A stretch of DNA of 64,000 bases, from positions 1 through 64,000 of IMG/VR virus record IMGVR_UViG_3300010334_000023; one strand, given 5' to 3'. Position numbers and translations under genes: made by a program. This DNA is from a virus. The stretch's first letter is position 1. Every line of letters begins with the position of its first letter. Shown piece after piece: positions 49,278 to 58,472 of this stretch. The notes under the pieces were generated by a model. That model saw only the letters and a program-made list of their open reading frames with translations. It did no database searches and was not told where the DNA came from.

Positions 49278-49487
49278 TTAGATGCGCTTGCGGCTTTTCT
49301 TGGGTTTTTCTTGCTCTTCCTCGGATTCATCGTAAGGTATGTAACCAAAGAGGCTGGGTCTGCGGTTGATATTACCCATGGGATTGGCCACGCTGGCCAC
49401 ATTACCTGCCACAGTACCGCCACTGGTGCCGCTCTCTACTAGATCGAGGAACTGATCTTCTGGTTTCAATATATCTCTGATCTTCAT
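49278..49487 (-). CDS. Small conserved virion-region protein
   Basis: From ATG 49487 (ATGA overlap with upstream stop) this encodes 69 residues: MKIRDILKPEDQF..., a Gly/Ser/Ala stretch (SGTSGGTVAGNVASVANPMG) and a Lys/Glu-rich tail. The TxxGxVAxVAxPMG pattern recurs in small proteins of T4-like marine phages. LVES just before it could be a prohead-protease-like site. Confidence 0.6.
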   Translation of the reverse strand: MKIRDILKPEDQFLDLVESGTSGGTVAGNVASVANPMGNINRRPSLFGYIPYDESEEEQEKPKKSRKRI

Positions 49488-50245
49488 GTCTTTGCTGCCC
49501 TTTTGAGGAGATGATCGGCTGCTGCTAGTCCTGCTGCTATGGCCAAGCCTTTGATGAAAGTCATCTCTGGTTTCTTCTGAGCTATCTGAGGAGTGGTCAA
49601 GCAACCTTTGCCCGATTCTGGATCACACACATCTGACAGTTCGTAGTGATTCTCGTGTGCTAGTTTCTGGAACTGTTGTATGATGTCGCCTCGGCGTGCC
49701 TTGGCACGCAGAGCCTGTAGCAACCTAGTCACGGTCAGCTTCTTTTGCTCGGTGTCCAGATGTCCAGTGTCCCATTCGCTAGCCAAACGGCGCACGCTGC
49801 GATAGTTGCTGGTGGTGACATGCAGCTGCTGCTCTAGGTTCAACAGCAGCCTCTTGGCTGCGGCACCATCATAGCTGCTACGAGTCATCTGGTTCAACAG
49901 CTGCTTGACCGTGTTGGCATTAAAATGCACTTCATGCCAAAAGAGATCGTTGGCTTTTGGATTCTTGAGATCAAGTGCCATGCCGCTATCGTGATCGCGC
50001 AGCACTCTGAGAAATTGATAGAGATCAGTATTCTGTCGGTCGTCGCGGTCAAATCCGTTGTGGCTCATGGTACGACGAGCATATGCCTGCGCAAATGGTG
50101 CCGTGTCAAATTCGCAGCGCATGATATGCATGGCCAACAAGTAGAGAAAAGCAAGATCTGCCATCTCTTTGGCATTGTAATCGCTGGCATGGCTGGTCCT
50201 AAACAGGGTGTTTTCGCCCAGCATCCCTAGGAAAGCCAAGCTCAT
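49484..50245 (-). CDS. Hypothetical virion-region protein
   Basis: This 253-residue helical protein contains SVRRLASEWDTGHLDTEQKK and a hydrophobic C-terminal helix (FIKGLAIAAGLAAADHLLKR) that might insert into membrane. Not recognised. Coupled by 4 bp overlaps with both neighbours in a late operon. Confidence 0.65.
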   Translation of the reverse strand: MSLAFLGMLGENTLFRTSHASDYNAKEMADLAFLYLLAMHIMRCEFDTAPFAQAYARRTMSHNGFDRDDRQNTDLYQFLRVLRDHDSGMALDLKNPKANDLFWHEVHFNANTVKQLLNQMTRSSYDGAAAKRLLLNLEQQLHVTTSNYRSVRRLASEWDTGHLDTEQKKLTVTRLLQALRAKARRGDIIQQFQKLAHENHYELSDVCDPESGKGCLTTPQIAQKKPEMTFIKGLAIAAGLAAADHLLKRAAKT

Positions 50246-51396
50246 GGTTGATCTTCCTTCTTCATGAAGTGGGGACGGTTTACCAGCTTGATCTTGCCAC
50301 TTGGCGTGTCTGCTACATAACCCTCGTGACCTGGCACGTCTCGCAGATCTGCTCTGACCGTGCCACCAACCTGCCTATCCACATTGCTCTTCAATAGATC
50401 TTTGAGCTTGGTCAGCTGATCAGCAACCATCCATGTGGCACCATAACCTTTGGTATTCTCAGCAATCCAAGCCAGTAGATTTTCGCGTTTGCGGTCAGTG
50501 AGATCTTTGCTATTGGTCTTGGCCCATGCCAAGAAACCATTGGCAGCATCTTCCAAACCGTGAGTACCAGCATAGGCCCTGCTGTTCACATATTTCTTCA
50601 TTAGGTCTGGTAGATTAGTAAGCTGCCTTGCTGCCAAGCTAGCGGGATCTAAGAACTTATCTATACTAGCACTGTTGCTGTTGATGAAATTGCGCAGCGT
50701 TGTGATTGATTTGGTTGGCAGTGCAGTGCTTTCAAGATCTCGTATCTCTGGACCCATTATCACCAAACCCGGCGGCTCACGCAGACCACTGCTTTCAATA
50801 TCGCCAATTGCACGTGGTTCATCATCTTCTCTGCTGTCAAATCTACTGTGTACAGCAATACCAGCCCGGCTCTTGGCAATGCGCTTGCCTAAGGGGCTGT
50901 CCACAGGGATGCGATAGGTTATCTTGCTGGGCTTGAAAACATAATGACCATCTACCACTTCTGGGGTCTTGGTCCATAGCACGTCTCCCGTAAGGTATTC
51001 CTGCTTATCCTTGGGCATTGCTCGTTCCAGCATGCCATATAAACCTGCTATGCTACTTGCGTAATCTTGCCTGCCAGGATCATTTGGCTTGCGCATGAAC
51101 AGCATGGAGTTTAGATCACTGGCGCTACGAGGCATACCGCCTGGTTTCTTGCTGCCAAATCCGCTCTTGTCGGTGACTGTAAAACCGTCAGCATCGCGCC
51201 CAAATATCAGCGCAGGACTACCATCCCACTTGATGGTAACCGTGTGAGGTTGTTCAGCAGCTTGAATGAGAGCATTTAGAGCACGCTTGGCACCAGCAGA
51301 ACCTTCTTCAAACACTAGATCTTCTGGATGATCAATCCTAGCCTTGGCTTCTGTGATGAACCAACGCTGAGGTATCAGTATGTCATGATGTCTCAT
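50242..51396 (-). CDS. Nucleotidyltransferase/ligase-like protein with capsid-targeting-like N-terminus
   Basis: This 384-residue protein carries IKWDGSPALIFGRD near 55-68, a motif I of covalent nucleotidyltransferases (K-x-D-G), and EGYVADTPSGKIKLVNR near the C-terminus resembling motifs IV-V of ligases. Related proteins (DUF6267 style) are frequent in T4-like marine phages. The N-terminus MRHHDILIPQRWFITEA ends in I-T-E|A, a prohead-protease-like site, so the protein may be packaged. Ligase activity is inferred; motif III is not clear. Confidence 0.7.
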   Translation of the reverse strand: MRHHDILIPQRWFITEAKARIDHPEDLVFEEGSAGAKRALNALIQAAEQPHTVTIKWDGSPALIFGRDADGFTVTDKSGFGSKKPGGMPRSASDLNSMLFMRKPNDPGRQDYASSIAGLYGMLERAMPKDKQEYLTGDVLWTKTPEVVDGHYVFKPSKITYRIPVDSPLGKRIAKSRAGIAVHSRFDSREDDEPRAIGDIESSGLREPPGLVIMGPEIRDLESTALPTKSITTLRNFINSNSASIDKFLDPASLAARQLTNLPDLMKKYVNSRAYAGTHGLEDAANGFLAWAKTNSKDLTDRKRENLLAWIAENTKGYGATWMVADQLTKLKDLLKSNVDRQVGGTVRADLRDVPGHEGYVADTPSGKIKLVNRPHFMKKEDQP

Positions 51397-53246
51397 CTAG
51401 GGGCCTGCCTAACAGGTGGTGTCGTGACCTGCTTGGTTATGCTGGCTGCCAGAGTCTTGTAGCGCGGATCAGTGGGCATGATCTTCTCACCGTTAACCGT
51501 GATCGGTTCAGGTGTGCCTGTTGGTTGTGCTACAGGCGCAACAGGTTCTTTGTTGTCGGGCTGTGCCTGTGGAACATCAGTTGCCGGTTTGGCCAGCTTG
51601 GCTTTGAGATCCTCTAGATATTTGACCGCAGCATCAGGTCCTTGTGTGTGTAATATCTCATTGACCTTGGCATCTAGCTGGCTATTAGCTGTCTTGATGC
51701 CAGGTTGTGCCTTCTTGGCTGCTTTTACCATGGGAGCTGGTTTGCGAGGGGCAGGAACGGGAATCTTCTGTGTGCCAAAGGCAGAGTTGACCACATCAGC
51801 TGGTATGCCGATCTTGACCATCAGCGCATGTATAGCATCGCTATCTGTGGGAGATCCGCCATTCTTCCAAGCTTTTTCTAGCTTTGCTGCGGTGAACTGA
51901 TGCATAACTTCTTTGCTCTGCTTGGCAGCCCATGATCCGATCTTTCCCACTGCTCCCTTGATGTCAACTTCGCTGAGGTTGCGTGCGTCAGCAGCCACAG
52001 ATGCCGCGTTACCGCTCTGAGGTGCTGGTGGTTTCTCTCTGGCAGCAGGAGCTGCTGCTGCTCCGCCCTGTGTGGCTGCTTCCAATCCCTTGGAGATTGC
52101 CTGCACTTTGCGCATGAAGTCATCTTGGCTTTGCTCTATGGCCCTGTTAAACTCGTTGACATCAGCTAGATCCTTGCCTACGAAGTGACCCGACCATGAC
52201 AGCATCTTTGATTTGTCATCTTCGCTGGCATTCTGCAACACACTTTGATCCCAACCAATGTCCTTGTGCACGTTCCAATTTTGGTCTGCCACACCCTTGA
52301 GCAGGCTGTTGGCCTTGTCTATGTCACCGTCAGCCATGGCATCGTGTATCTTGTCCCAGGTGCTCTGCAGACGGTTTATGTCGGCAGGACTGCCCATGAC
52401 GTCAAGATAGAGATGTTTAACGAGGTCTTTGCCCGTCTCGGGATCGGTAGTCTTGATGTCCACCATCTCTCTGAAGCTGCTGAGCCAAACTTCCTTCTTG
52501 CCTGCGTCTGTGGTGACCACGAAATTGTGTATGACTGGATCGCCAAACAGATGTGCCAGCTCCTTGATGCCCATGCCTGCGATGTATGCCATAAGTCCTG
52601 ATGAAGCACCCTTGAGCAATGCCCCGCTAAGCTTTTCGCCCTTGAGCAGGCTGTTCAGCGTTCGTAGTATGAATCCTGCCACTGCGCCTGCACTGGCGCT
52701 CACTGCTGCCCCCGTGGCACTGCCACCGAGGAATGTGTAGCCAGCAGCTGTTAATCCAGTCGCAGCTGGTGCTGCTATCACGCTGACCAAGGCTGTGAGC
52801 GCTGCCAATACCAATGCCTGTTTGACTGGATTTTTCTTAGCCCATTCTGCGTATTTCTCGAGGCTGGTTACTGCCTGTGGGAATTTCTTGCCTATGGCTG
52901 TCTTGATCTGACCCATGGCCTTGTCAGCAGCGGCATCGAAGTTCTTGACTGGTTTGGTGTCCTGTGCTGCTGCTATTAGGCGATCCTTGTAGTCATTGAT
53001 GGTCTTGAGTCCCTTGGCACCAATGACAAGGCCCTTGCCGGCCGTGCCAAGCACCTTGCCAGCTGTGGTAGTGGCCTTGACCATCTTCTGCTCAAGATCA
53101 CCAAACAGGCTCTTGACTTGGTCTGGTGACAGTTCTGCTTCCCTGAGCACAGTGCTGTGTATGGCCAGTCCCTGCATCAACACTGCCATCTCCAGTATGG
53201 CTCTGTCGTTTGGCTCTATAAACGTGCGGAATTCTCTGGCTCTCAT
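51393..53246 (-). CDS. Large internal/virion protein with hydrophobic segment
   Basis: This 617-residue protein has an N-terminal leader with VLREA (L-R-E|A) near residue 36, two Gly/Ala-rich hydrophobic stretches at about 145-200 that could span or breach membranes, a middle alpha/beta part and Pro/Ala/Lys-rich linkers toward the C-terminus. The layout suits an ejected internal protein. No known family. Overlaps neighbours by 4 bp. Confidence 0.6.
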   Translation of the reverse strand: MRAREFRTFIEPNDRAILEMAVLMQGLAIHSTVLREAELSPDQVKSLFGDLEQKMVKATTTAGKVLGTAGKGLVIGAKGLKTINDYKDRLIAAAQDTKPVKNFDAAADKAMGQIKTAIGKKFPQAVTSLEKYAEWAKKNPVKQALVLAALTALVSVIAAPAATGLTAAGYTFLGGSATGAAVSASAGAVAGFILRTLNSLLKGEKLSGALLKGASSGLMAYIAGMGIKELAHLFGDPVIHNFVVTTDAGKKEVWLSSFREMVDIKTTDPETGKDLVKHLYLDVMGSPADINRLQSTWDKIHDAMADGDIDKANSLLKGVADQNWNVHKDIGWDQSVLQNASEDDKSKMLSWSGHFVGKDLADVNEFNRAIEQSQDDFMRKVQAISKGLEAATQGGAAAAPAAREKPPAPQSGNAASVAADARNLSEVDIKGAVGKIGSWAAKQSKEVMHQFTAAKLEKAWKNGGSPTDSDAIHALMVKIGIPADVVNSAFGTQKIPVPAPRKPAPMVKAAKKAQPGIKTANSQLDAKVNEILHTQGPDAAVKYLEDLKAKLAKPATDVPQAQPDNKEPVAPVAQPTGTPEPITVNGEKIMPTDPRYKTLAASITKQVTTPPVRQAPR

Positions 53247-53932
53247 TCTGCACCTCTGAGGGCTTGTATGGCTGCCATGGCAGCATCTATGTCAGTGGCA
53301 CTGGCTGTCATCTTTGGTTCCTCTGTGGCCGAGCCAGTTGATTTGGCCGAAGTTGATTTCTGTGTGGTGGTCCTGGGTTTGGATGCTGCTGGTGTTTCAG
53401 GCTGTGCTGTGCCACCGGCTGCATCGCCAAACTCCTCCATCTCCATCTTGCGAACAGCTGCTATTCCTATGAGCTTATCCAATATCATCTCAGCTGTCTT
53501 AGCGTCTGTGATCTGCCATACTCGTTCAATGGTATTACCAGCCGTGTTAAGCTGAGCAGGACTTAGCCTCGGCGGTGTCTTTACATTAGCACCCAGCAGT
53601 TTCTTGTTGGTGCTCAGTGCCTTGACTATGCCTGATATCTCAGAATCTGGTAAGCCCATGTTCTTGCGCATGTAGTAATAGATGGCTCTAGTCGGAAGCT
53701 GTTCTATGTTCTTGGTGCTGATAGGATTGTCATCCCCATCTTTGTAGCGTCCTGCTAGCTGCATCATCACAGCCAAATGCCGTGCGATGTTCTTGGTCAT
53801 CTCAGCTTCGCCACCTGCTGCCGACCTATCGTTTTTTGGAACTACTCCAACCAGCCACTGGCGCAGCCCAGCCCATACTTCATCTAGCTCTTCGGCTTCC
53901 AGTGGCACGAATGTAAATTCGCTGACTCTCAT
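53243..53932 (-). CDS. Hypothetical virion-region protein
   Basis: This 229-residue protein (MRVSEFTFVPLEAEE...) is helical (ARHLAVMMQLAGRYKDGDDN, TRAIYYYMRKNMGL) with a Thr/Ser/Ala-rich low-complexity C-terminal tail. The N-terminus resembles the MR-x-x-E-F leader but lacks a good cleavage site. Not recognised. Confidence 0.6.
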   Translation of the reverse strand: MRVSEFTFVPLEAEELDEVWAGLRQWLVGVVPKNDRSAAGGEAEMTKNIARHLAVMMQLAGRYKDGDDNPISTKNIEQLPTRAIYYYMRKNMGLPDSEISGIVKALSTNKKLLGANVKTPPRLSPAQLNTAGNTIERVWQITDAKTAEMILDKLIGIAAVRKMEMEEFGDAAGGTAQPETPAASKPRTTTQKSTSAKSTGSATEEPKMTASATDIDAAMAAIQALRGAE

Positions 53933-54180
53933 CGTTCCGTACCTCTTAGATCCTTGATCTTCCTCGAGAACTTGCGCTGATCCTCGCTGATTATGCTGCG
54001 ATGTAGTCTCTTGATCAGATCCTGCGCATCTTCTTCGCTGTAACTCTCACGAATCAGCTGCACCAGGTTGATAGCACTGGCAATGATGTGGCTAGCACGG
54101 CTTTCTATAACCGTGTGTTTGCTCTTGGCAGGGACGAACCTATCAAGTTCGTCAATGAAGCTGTTGATCTTGTCTGCCAT
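53929..54180 (-). CDS. Small conserved helical protein
   Basis: From ATG 54180 (AGAGGG upstream) this encodes 83 residues: MADKINSFIDELDRFVPAKS..., then VIESRASHIIASAINLVQLI and a basic C-terminus. All-helical; the pattern is conserved in small late proteins of T4-like marine phages. Head of a late operon reaching to about 49.3 kb. Confidence 0.65.
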   Translation of the reverse strand: MADKINSFIDELDRFVPAKSKHTVIESRASHIIASAINLVQLIRESYSEEDAQDLIKRLHRSIISEDQRKFSRKIKDLRGTER

Positions 54181-54202
54181 GCTGACCCTCTGTAAACGCC
54201 GA

Positions 54203-54210
54203 TTATTTAG
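54203..54210 (-). promoter_or_regulatory. Late promoter core
   Basis: CTAAATAA on the minus strand, 22 bp before the ATG at 54180; divergent partner of the plus-strand core at 54227. Confidence 0.5.
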
Positions 54211-54226
54211 CGATGTCACAGTAACA

Positions 54227-54234
54227 GATAAATA
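54227..54234 (+). promoter_or_regulatory. Late promoter core
   Basis: GATAAATA on the plus strand, 27 bp before the ATG at 54262; AAGGAAAGAACC is the ribosome site. Confidence 0.6.
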
Positions 54235-54261
54235 CCATTTAGCACATGCAAGGAAAGAACC

Positions 54262-54729
54262 ATGAACATTACCCTAGACTCAGATGCCATGCGCGAGCTG
54301 ATGAGACGCCTTGCTGTGGTCAATGAAGCTGACGACAATCCCAGCATATTGAATAACGAACCTCAGACAGACAACGCTGTGCCCGATGATGGCAACAGCG
54401 AAGCCATGCCAGCTGAACCAGAAACAGGCAGCGAGGATCAAACCAAAGATGATAGCGAGATCACTGACGTGATGACTGAACCACGCAGCGATAAATCTGC
54501 GAAATTCAGCGTGGGTAGCCTAGCAGGTGATCTTGGCATACAAAACACAGAACTATTCAAAGCTGCTTTCAATCAGCTGCGCAGCGGAACCGAGCCAACT
54601 GATCAAGATCAGATCAAAGAGCTGGCTGCAGCATTTACCAAGTTAATGAGCACAGACACCAGCACTGCTCAGAAAGTTGTGAACCGCCTGCGCTCTATCT
54701 ACAATCGCCCTGTGAAAGCTAGCGCCTAA
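54262..54729 (+). CDS. Acidic protein, possible prohead core component
   Basis: This 155-residue protein is very acidic between 22 and 70 (many Asp/Glu/Asn), with a helical C-terminal half (QDQIKELAAAFTKLMSTDTS). It resembles the small acidic core proteins of T4-like proheads, but the match is by composition only. It is divergently transcribed from a late promoter and converges with the helicase gene (11 bp overlap of ends). Confidence 0.6.
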   Translation: MNITLDSDAMRELMRRLAVVNEADDNPSILNNEPQTDNAVPDDGNSEAMPAEPETGSEDQTKDDSEITDVMTEPRSDKSAKFSVGSLAGDLGIQNTELFKAAFNQLRSGTEPTDQDQIKELAAAFTKLMSTDTSTAQKVVNRLRSIYNRPVKASA

Positions 54730-56164
54730 TAAGGCTGGTCAAGCTGCTGAGCTGTCCTAGGCTCTTGCTGACATCTACCTGAGGTCTTGCAGCACCAGGA
54801 GTGTCTGTCATGCCCTTGGGCGGAGGATTTAGATTCTTCCTGCGCAGATCATTGAACACGTCAGCACCAGCTCCGCCGCCACCCTGCAGCATGTTCTGCT
54901 GTTCCTCATCTAAGTCAAAAATCTTCAGCGTGTTCTGATCAAAGCCCAGATAGACTTTGCTGCCAACACCGCTAGAACTGCGTGTTTTTAGAAACTGTAT
55001 CTGATACTGTCCGCGCTCTTTCATTGCCGCGCTGGCAAAGATGGATATCACGTTATCAGCTGTCTGGATCTTGGAGATACCACCACTGATCATGCTGTGA
55101 TCATGTTCCTGTTCCTGCGTGGCACTTCTGTTCAACTGACTGGCTGTCACACAGACCATGTTGCGTTCAACCGCAAGTCCACGAAGTTCTTCAGTGACAA
55201 ACTTGTCCTTGATGAACAGGTCACTGGGATTGATCTTCTTGTTGTTGGGATAGAGCAGATCCAAGTAATCCACTACGATCACGTCACAGCGTTTCTGCGT
55301 TTCAATCTCATAGTTCTTGAGATAGGCTTTGATATCGTTCACAGTGCTACCCTGTGGTAGCTGTCGTACATGTAACAGCCCACTCTTGCGCTGTGCTGCT
55401 TTGACCTTGAGCTCAACCGTGTCTAGATTGCGGAAGATCTCTTTGCTACCAACCTCAGTGAGCATGCTATCCATGCGCATGGATGTGAGCTCTTCACTAA
55501 GTTCTAGCGTGATGTATACCACGTTCAGACCCTGCTTGACCATGTTCAAGCTCATGTTCTGCAGGAACAAGCTCTTGCCCACACCAGAACCTGCGCACCA
55601 GATGGTTATCTCACCTCTGTTGATGCCACCATACAGCTTGTCATCCACAGTCTTCCAACCAGTGGTACACTGCCCATTCTTGTCCTTGATCTTCAGCAAT
55701 CTGGCGCGCGGATCTTCAAAGTAGTTGGTACCGAGATCGCTCTGCAGGCTGACCAATATGGCTTCCCTGACCAGCTTCTCTACTTCGCCATAGTTGCCCT
55801 TGTCTATGAGATCAGCACTGCTCAGCACCGCGTCTGCCAGTGCTCTGTTCTTGCAGAACCCTTCAATCTCATCCAAGAACGCATCCTGATGTCCAGGACT
55901 GATGTCACCTATGTGTGCGAAATCCAGCCCAGTCTCGGCATTGACCTGTTCTATCTTAGGAAGCACACGATATTCTTCTGCGTGCTTGACCATGTAGCGC
56001 ACAGCTGGTCGCAGCTTGTTAATGAAGTACTTGGGATTGACGATGTTCACACAGCGCGTGAAGATGTCTTCGCTGCTTAACAGCACGTTGATCAGCAGCT
56101 TCTGCTTGTCTTCGTTGTAGTCAGTGACAGTCTCTTGCTCTTCGTTACCAAATCTATCAGCCAT
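54719..56164 (-). CDS. 41: Replicative DNA helicase (T4 gp41-like, DnaB family)
   Basis: This 481-residue RecA-fold helicase has Walker A CAGSGVGKSLF (about 190-200), Walker B-like VIVVDYLDLLYP near 300, and the DnaB-type ASQLNRSAT and MISGGISKIQTADNV segments (motifs H3/H4). A helical N-terminal domain precedes the ATPase. It unwinds DNA at the fork with the primase two genes upstream. The C-terminal Gly/Pro-rich tail may bind partners. Overlaps the cupin gene by 8 bp. Confidence 0.95.
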   Translation of the reverse strand: MADRFGNEEQETVTDYNEDKQKLLINVLLSSEDIFTRCVNIVNPKYFINKLRPAVRYMVKHAEEYRVLPKIEQVNAETGLDFAHIGDISPGHQDAFLDEIEGFCKNRALADAVLSSADLIDKGNYGEVEKLVREAILVSLQSDLGTNYFEDPRARLLKIKDKNGQCTTGWKTVDDKLYGGINRGEITIWCAGSGVGKSLFLQNMSLNMVKQGLNVVYITLELSEELTSMRMDSMLTEVGSKEIFRNLDTVELKVKAAQRKSGLLHVRQLPQGSTVNDIKAYLKNYEIETQKRCDVIVVDYLDLLYPNNKKINPSDLFIKDKFVTEELRGLAVERNMVCVTASQLNRSATQEQEHDHSMISGGISKIQTADNVISIFASAAMKERGQYQIQFLKTRSSSGVGSKVYLGFDQNTLKIFDLDEEQQNMLQGGGGAGADVFNDLRRKNLNPPPKGMTDTPGAARPQVDVSKSLGQLSSLTSLIRR

Positions 56165-56507
56165 TTATATCCATCCTCACGATGTCATCTTCCGCACAGT
56201 CAGTTCCATACTGTATCTCTATCATGCGCAGTTCTTGGTCACTGGTATTGCAGAGCTGATGCCAAGATTCTCTGTGTATCCACAAGTGTTGATGTCTACC
56301 AAAAACCCCAACTAGTTCTGAGTTGTTGCTGTCATTTAAGCTGTACACAGTGGCTTGCCCATGAGACACGAACCAAAGCTCAGATCGCAGAGCATGTTTC
56401 TGCATGCTCAGTCGCTTGCCAGGTTCCACTACTAGTTCCTTGAGCTTGACCCCACAACCGTCAGTGTGCAGAACCGTGTAATGTCCCCATGTTCTGTCAA
56501 CCCTCAT
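56157..56507 (-). CDS. Cupin, mannose-6-phosphate isomerase type II-like
   Basis: This 116-residue single-domain cupin matches the C-terminal isomerase domain of ManC/AlgA: RTWGHYTVLH, LKELVVEPGKRLSMQKHALR, SELWFVSHGQATV, WHQLCNTSDQELRMIEIQYG, EDDIVRMD. It includes metal ligands QKH and E. It could make mannose-6-phosphate or act as a sugar-binding cupin; being squeezed between helicase and primase with 4-8 bp overlaps is unusual. May supply precursor to the glycosyltransferases. Confidence 0.85.
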   Translation of the reverse strand: MRVDRTWGHYTVLHTDGCGVKLKELVVEPGKRLSMQKHALRSELWFVSHGQATVYSLNDSNNSELVGVFGRHQHLWIHRESWHQLCNTSDQELRMIEIQYGTDCAEDDIVRMDING

Positions 56508-57523
56508 CTAAACATCTTCCTCTTGGTACCAATCTGCAGTGCGCTCTGCGTCTTGCTGTCTATTATTGTACGCAGGGTAAACAGTTTTCCATAGCGGCAA
56601 CTGGCATCTGCTGCGTCTTTTATGTCGTCTTCCCAGTCAGGAAAGCTCACGCTCCAACCCTGGTCAAGAGCCACGTCTATCAGACCTTGGTTATTCTTCT
56701 GCCTGTCTGGTACCACTATGATCTCACGGTCTGTGCTGTTGAGCCAGCTTAGCTGCTGCTTGCTGAGCTTGCTGCCCAGTGCTGCCACACCATCTACAGC
56801 AATAGCATCAAATGGTCCCTCAACTAGTATGATGTATTTACGAGTGCCTTTGGTTATGGCATCACAGTTGAAAAGATAGCCAGTCTGTAGATCGCTGTTG
56901 TAATATCTAGGTGTCCCACTGGGAGGTGTGCCAGCATATCTGGCAGTCCAACCCACTATCTTGTCACGATAGTAGAAAGGTATGATGATGCGCTGATCCA
57001 AGTTCCACTTGGTACTGGGCGTCCAATGATAGTCCCAGCCCTCACCAACTGCTGTGCCTCTGCTGATCAGATACTCCACGCAGACACCAAACTCTGCGCT
57101 GAGGTCATCATCTTCCATGATTGTTTGGATGGGCCTTGCGTTTTCTGGCAGTGACACTTCCTTGAAGTCATGCAGGAAGTTTAGCTCGTTGTGATCATTC
57201 ACGGTAGTCACACCGTTGAGCTTGTTCTGCAGGACTTCCAGCTTGACCTTACGTATGTCCTCGCTGGGCATGCCCATCCAGTCCATGAGGTTCTCAAAAT
57301 TCCTGCTGATGTTGACGTTGTCAAACACAGTCTTGAAACCACAGTTGTAGCAGTTATAGGCTATGTGTCCGTCTGGTAGTATCAGCATGTTACCACGCAT
57401 GCGCGTGTCGTGCTTATGTCCGCGATGGCTGCAGCAAGGTGCGTTGAACATCAACCAGCCGCGCGGACTGGTCTTGCGCTTCTGTGGTAGGTTTTCAGCT
57501 ACTAATTGATGCATCAGGGCCAT
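56504..57523 (-). CDS. 61: DNA primase (T4 gp61-like, zinc finger + TOPRIM)
   Basis: This 339-residue DnaG-type primase has an N-terminal zinc site (PCCSHRGHKHDTR then CYNCGF), a central RNA-polymerase-like part with RIIIPFYYRDKIVGWTARYA, and a TOPRIM domain with VEGPFDAIAVDGVAALG and VVPDRQKNNQG. It makes RNA primers for lagging-strand synthesis with the gp41-like helicase downstream. Length equals T4 gp61. Confidence 0.93.
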   Translation of the reverse strand: MALMHQLVAENLPQKRKTSPRGWLMFNAPCCSHRGHKHDTRMRGNMLILPDGHIAYNCYNCGFKTVFDNVNISRNFENLMDWMGMPSEDIRKVKLEVLQNKLNGVTTVNDHNELNFLHDFKEVSLPENARPIQTIMEDDDLSAEFGVCVEYLISRGTAVGEGWDYHWTPSTKWNLDQRIIIPFYYRDKIVGWTARYAGTPPSGTPRYYNSDLQTGYLFNCDAITKGTRKYIILVEGPFDAIAVDGVAALGSKLSKQQLSWLNSTDREIIVVPDRQKNNQGLIDVALDQGWSVSFPDWEDDIKDAADASCRYGKLFTLRTIIDSKTQSALQIGTKRKMFR

Positions 57524-57543
57524 GCCTGATTATAGCATCAGTG

Positions 57544-58437
57544 TCAGTTCTTGTATAGCACTGATATGAATTGGCCATCATTGACCACCAGTTGTGCTAC
57601 CTCATCTAGGGTGATAGGATAATATTCACCGCTGCTGCCAACCAAACCACTCCAGATTGGTATGTAACCAAAGCGCACCCAGTAGGCATTGAGGTTAAAA
57701 TTGAACAAGGTTGGTCCCGGACCTTGGTTGTTTGAGCTATCAAAGGTGTACATGGGATCTGGCCCAGGTTGTAGCGGCACGAAGAACCATTCACTGGGCA
57801 TTGGATTGCTGTTGGTGAGGCTGGCCTGTATCCAGAACTTGCCAAGGAAGCGGCTCTGATACACAGCTACCGTGTGCATGCCATTGGCACGCTGTGTCTG
57901 AGCATCGCCGGGAAAGCTACCAGTGACGAACATGATGTCATTGTTGTTGCCTATGGGAGTCTGCGTAAACTGTGCCGCTGTGATCTCAGTGGCTGGGATC
58001 ATGGTGCTAAGCACACCATCGATCAGCTCAAAGCTGCCGATGCCGCTTTGGTTCACGTCAGTGTAAAATACCTGACTGATGCCATTGATGTCAGTGTTCT
58101 GTATGGTGTAGTTATAGTAGCCAGCATCTAGATCCTGTGTCTCGCCGGGGTCCAATGTCAGTCGTGCCTTGCCCTGTATGGCCACCGTGATTTCCACAGA
58201 TTTGGTCAAGACCACTTCGCCTGTGAGCTGGTTCTGTATGGTAGCCGTCATGGTGATTCCAACCAAGTTGATTGGCCGGCGCTCGTTGTTGCGCACCACG
58301 AAATCTATGTTGTTGGTCACACCTTTATAGAGCTTGGTATCATAGATTGTCATTGGCCAGTTCACCAGTTGTGGGTTGTCTTGGAACTGCAGTAGCTGCA
58401 CGTATTCCTTGAAGCTGTAGAGAAATACAGTAGGCAT
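57544..58437 (-). CDS. Virion structural protein
   Basis: This 297-residue, mostly beta protein (MPTVFLYSFKEYVQLLQF...) contains Ig-like stretches (RRPINLVGITMTATIQNQLT). It looks like a tail or neck protein of T4-like marine phages; exact name not recognised. It has a perfect TATAAATA late promoter shared back to back with the 58509 gene. Confidence 0.7.
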   Translation of the reverse strand: MPTVFLYSFKEYVQLLQFQDNPQLVNWPMTIYDTKLYKGVTNNIDFVVRNNERRPINLVGITMTATIQNQLTGEVVLTKSVEITVAIQGKARLTLDPGETQDLDAGYYNYTIQNTDINGISQVFYTDVNQSGIGSFELIDGVLSTMIPATEITAAQFTQTPIGNNNDIMFVTGSFPGDAQTQRANGMHTVAVYQSRFLGKFWIQASLTNSNPMPSEWFFVPLQPGPDPMYTFDSSNNQGPGPTLFNFNLNAYWVRFGYIPIWSGLVGSSGEYYPITLDEVAQLVVNDGQFISVLYKN

Positions 58438-58472
58438 CTGTTCCTATCATTTTGTTCCATCAACACTTGGTA

